In this document: in pieces, positions 62,531 to 64,000 of the stretch
Position numbering within the stretch: position 1 is the stretch's first letter
Layout: each line of letters begins with the position of its first letter
Origin: Nematostella vectensis
Lineage: Eukaryota; Cnidaria; Anthozoa; Actiniaria; Edwardsiidae
Reading direction: 5' to 3'
Length of the DNA: 64,000 nt
Assembly: GCF_932526225.1 (NCBI RefSeq)
Contig: NC_064043.1
Span: forward strand, 682,001-746,000
The notes under the pieces: generated by a model
Databases searched by the model: none
The model's input: only the letters and a program-made list of their open reading frames with translations
Told to the model about the DNA's origin: nothing
Translations under genes and position numbers: made by a program

Positions 62531-64000
62531 ACATAGAGCATAGCGCTCGATAGATTGATATACCTTTTTTTGCGAGTATACTGTTTTATTTTTCCTAATG
62601 TTACTTTTTGGAATTTACATTCGGAAAAAAAATTATCGATTGTAACCTTTTGGAGGTTACACTCGTAAAACAAATTCCCGAATGTAACCCTGAAGCTTTT
62701 CCCGAATGTAACCTCCAGTCCGATGGTGACTTTGCATGGGATAGTTTACGATACCAATAGTATTAAAAGTAATTATCATTACAATTCCCTTCAGCAATGC
62801 CACGTTAGTCTTTCGTTGCTTGCACTTGACTACTAACGCAGCGACCCGGGTTCGATTCCCGCTGATAGCCTATTTTTGTTTCTTTATTTTTTTTTTAAAT
62901 ATCGATATTTAATTATACTGTTCTTGGTGTGTCATGACATAAAAAGAAGGTATAGGGACATTTTTATGTACTCTCAGCATCTTTGATGTGCTCATGCTTT
63001 GTTCAGGATCCTGTACATATTTTATGCACACAAGAACTAACTAGATTCCTTGGATAACTTGATTAAGTAGATTCTAACATAGAGCATAGCGCTCGATAGA
63101 TTGATATACCTTTTTTTCCGAGTATACTGTTTTATTTTTCCTAATGTTAATTTTTGGAATTTACATTCGGAAAAAAAATTATCGATTGTAATCTTTTGGA
63201 GGTTACACTCGTAAAACAAATTCCCGAATGTAACCCAGAAGCTTTTCCCGAATGTAACCTCCAGTCCGATGGTGACTTTGCTTGGGATAGTTTACGATAC
63301 CAATAGTATTAAAAGCAATTTTCATTACAATTCCCTTCAGCAATGCCACGTTAGTCTTTCGTTCCGGGCACTTGGCTACTAACGCAGCGACCCGGGTTCG
63401 ATTCCCGCTGATAGCCTATTTTTTTTTTCTTTATTTTTTTTTTTAAATATCGATACTTAATTATACTGTTCTTGGTGTGTCATGACATAAAAAGAAGGTA
63501 TAGGGACATTTTTATGTACTCTCAGCATCTTTGATGTGCTCATGCTTTGTTCAGGATCCTGTACATATTTTATGCACACAAGAACTAACTAGATTCCTTG
63601 GATAACTTGATTAAGTAGATTCTAACATAGAGCATAGCGCTCGATAGATTGATATACCTTTTTTCCGAGTATACTGTTTCATTTTTCCTAATGTTACTTT
63701 TTGGAATTTACATTCGGAAAAAAAATTATCGATTGTAACCTTTTGGAGGTTACACTCGTAAAACAAATTCCCGAATGTAACCCTGAAGCTTTTCCCGAAT
63801 GTAACCTCCAGGCCGATGGTGACTTCTTTGCTTGGGATAGTTTTCGATACCAATAGTATTTATAGTAATTTTCATTACAATTCCCTTCAGCAATGCCACG
63901 TTTGTCTTTCGTTGCGGGCACTTGACTACTAACGTAGCAACCCGGGTTCGATTCCCGCTTATAGCCTATTTTTTTTTTCTTTGTTTTTTTTTTTTTTAAA

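Larger units (their letters stand above)
28548..64000 (-). repeat. Right arm of the same satellite, inverted (about 62 full plus at least 8 short units)
   Basis: From 28548 to the window end every unit is the reverse complement of the left-arm unit. The sub-repeat cluster, the two 10-bp palindromes, the A/T tract (now oligo-T) and the tRNA relic (now plus strand) occur in mirrored order. Typical spacing is 544-547 bp, for example the same sub-repeat position recurs at 41346, 41890 and 42434. Unlike the left arm, this arm contains shortened units of about 230 bp and long recent duplications of 2,963 and 6,244 bp. It also has its own diagnostic variants, such as a TTC insertion giving GACTTCTTTGCTTGG at about 43766, 46730, 55152, 61396 and 63820. 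I see no gene or unique sequence in it. Confidence 0.97.

Noticed and set aside
1-64000. Active tRNA-derived SINE copies
   Set aside because: Units are head-to-tail without target-site duplications, and the T tract follows the tRNA part directly with no SINE body after it; tandem amplification explains the structure.
28548-64000. Terminal inverted repeat of a giant transposon or linear element
   Set aside because: No terminal motif, no target-site duplication and no enclosed genes; both arms are just satellite and run to the window edges.

Overview
The whole 64 kb window is one satellite-DNA domain. I find no protein-coding gene, no intact transposon, no rRNA, no CRISPR array and no stretch of unique sequence. 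It is an AT-rich tandem array with a basic unit of about 545 bp (measured lengths about 528-548 bp; the variation is mostly in an A/T tract). Most units carry one HindIII (AAGCTT), one BamHI (GGATCC) and one SmaI (CCCGGG) site, so the array would look like a 'HindIII satellite' on a gel. The sequence suggests a eukaryotic nuclear genome: each unit holds a tRNA-derived segment with a canonical RNA polymerase III B box (GGTTCGATTCC) followed by an oligo-T tract. The species cannot be named from this sequence.

Layout. From 1 to 28547 the units run in one orientation (tRNA-like part on the minus strand). At 28547/28548 the array flips inside a unit. From 28548 to 64000 all units run the other way (tRNA-like part on the plus strand). 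The tRNA-like elements therefore point away from the junction on both sides. The left arm holds about 52-53 units. The right arm holds about 62 full units plus at least eight shortened units of about 230 bp that share one deletion endpoint. The right arm next to the junction (about 28.5-38 kb) carries more private mutations than the rest, as an old array edge would.

Each unit has three parts: (i) a cluster of about 125 bp of six short sub-repeats related to GGTTACATTCGGGAA in both orientations, including a strong 12-bp-arm hairpin; (ii) a middle part of about 250 bp with the perfect 10-bp palindromes CAGGATCCTG and TGTCATGACA and other inverted repeats; (iii) an A/T tract next to a tRNA relic of about 72 nt.

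Higher-order structure is layered over the monomers. The left arm has a 2-unit duplication of about 1,062 bp and an 8-9-unit series (about 4.2-4.9 kb) from 14.6 to 28.5 kb. The right arm has 3-unit repeats of 1,637-1,638 bp, a 2,963-bp tandem duplication, and a very recent tandem duplication of about 6,244 bp (about 50.04-56.28 and 56.28-62.53 kb). This is the pattern expected of unequal exchange or amplification in a centromeric, pericentromeric or subtelomeric block. The many 60-93 codon open frames are by-products of the repeat: most begin at TTG or GTG rather than ATG, and they end where the repeat dictates. Statements about TFIIIC binding, centromere or boundary function are inference.
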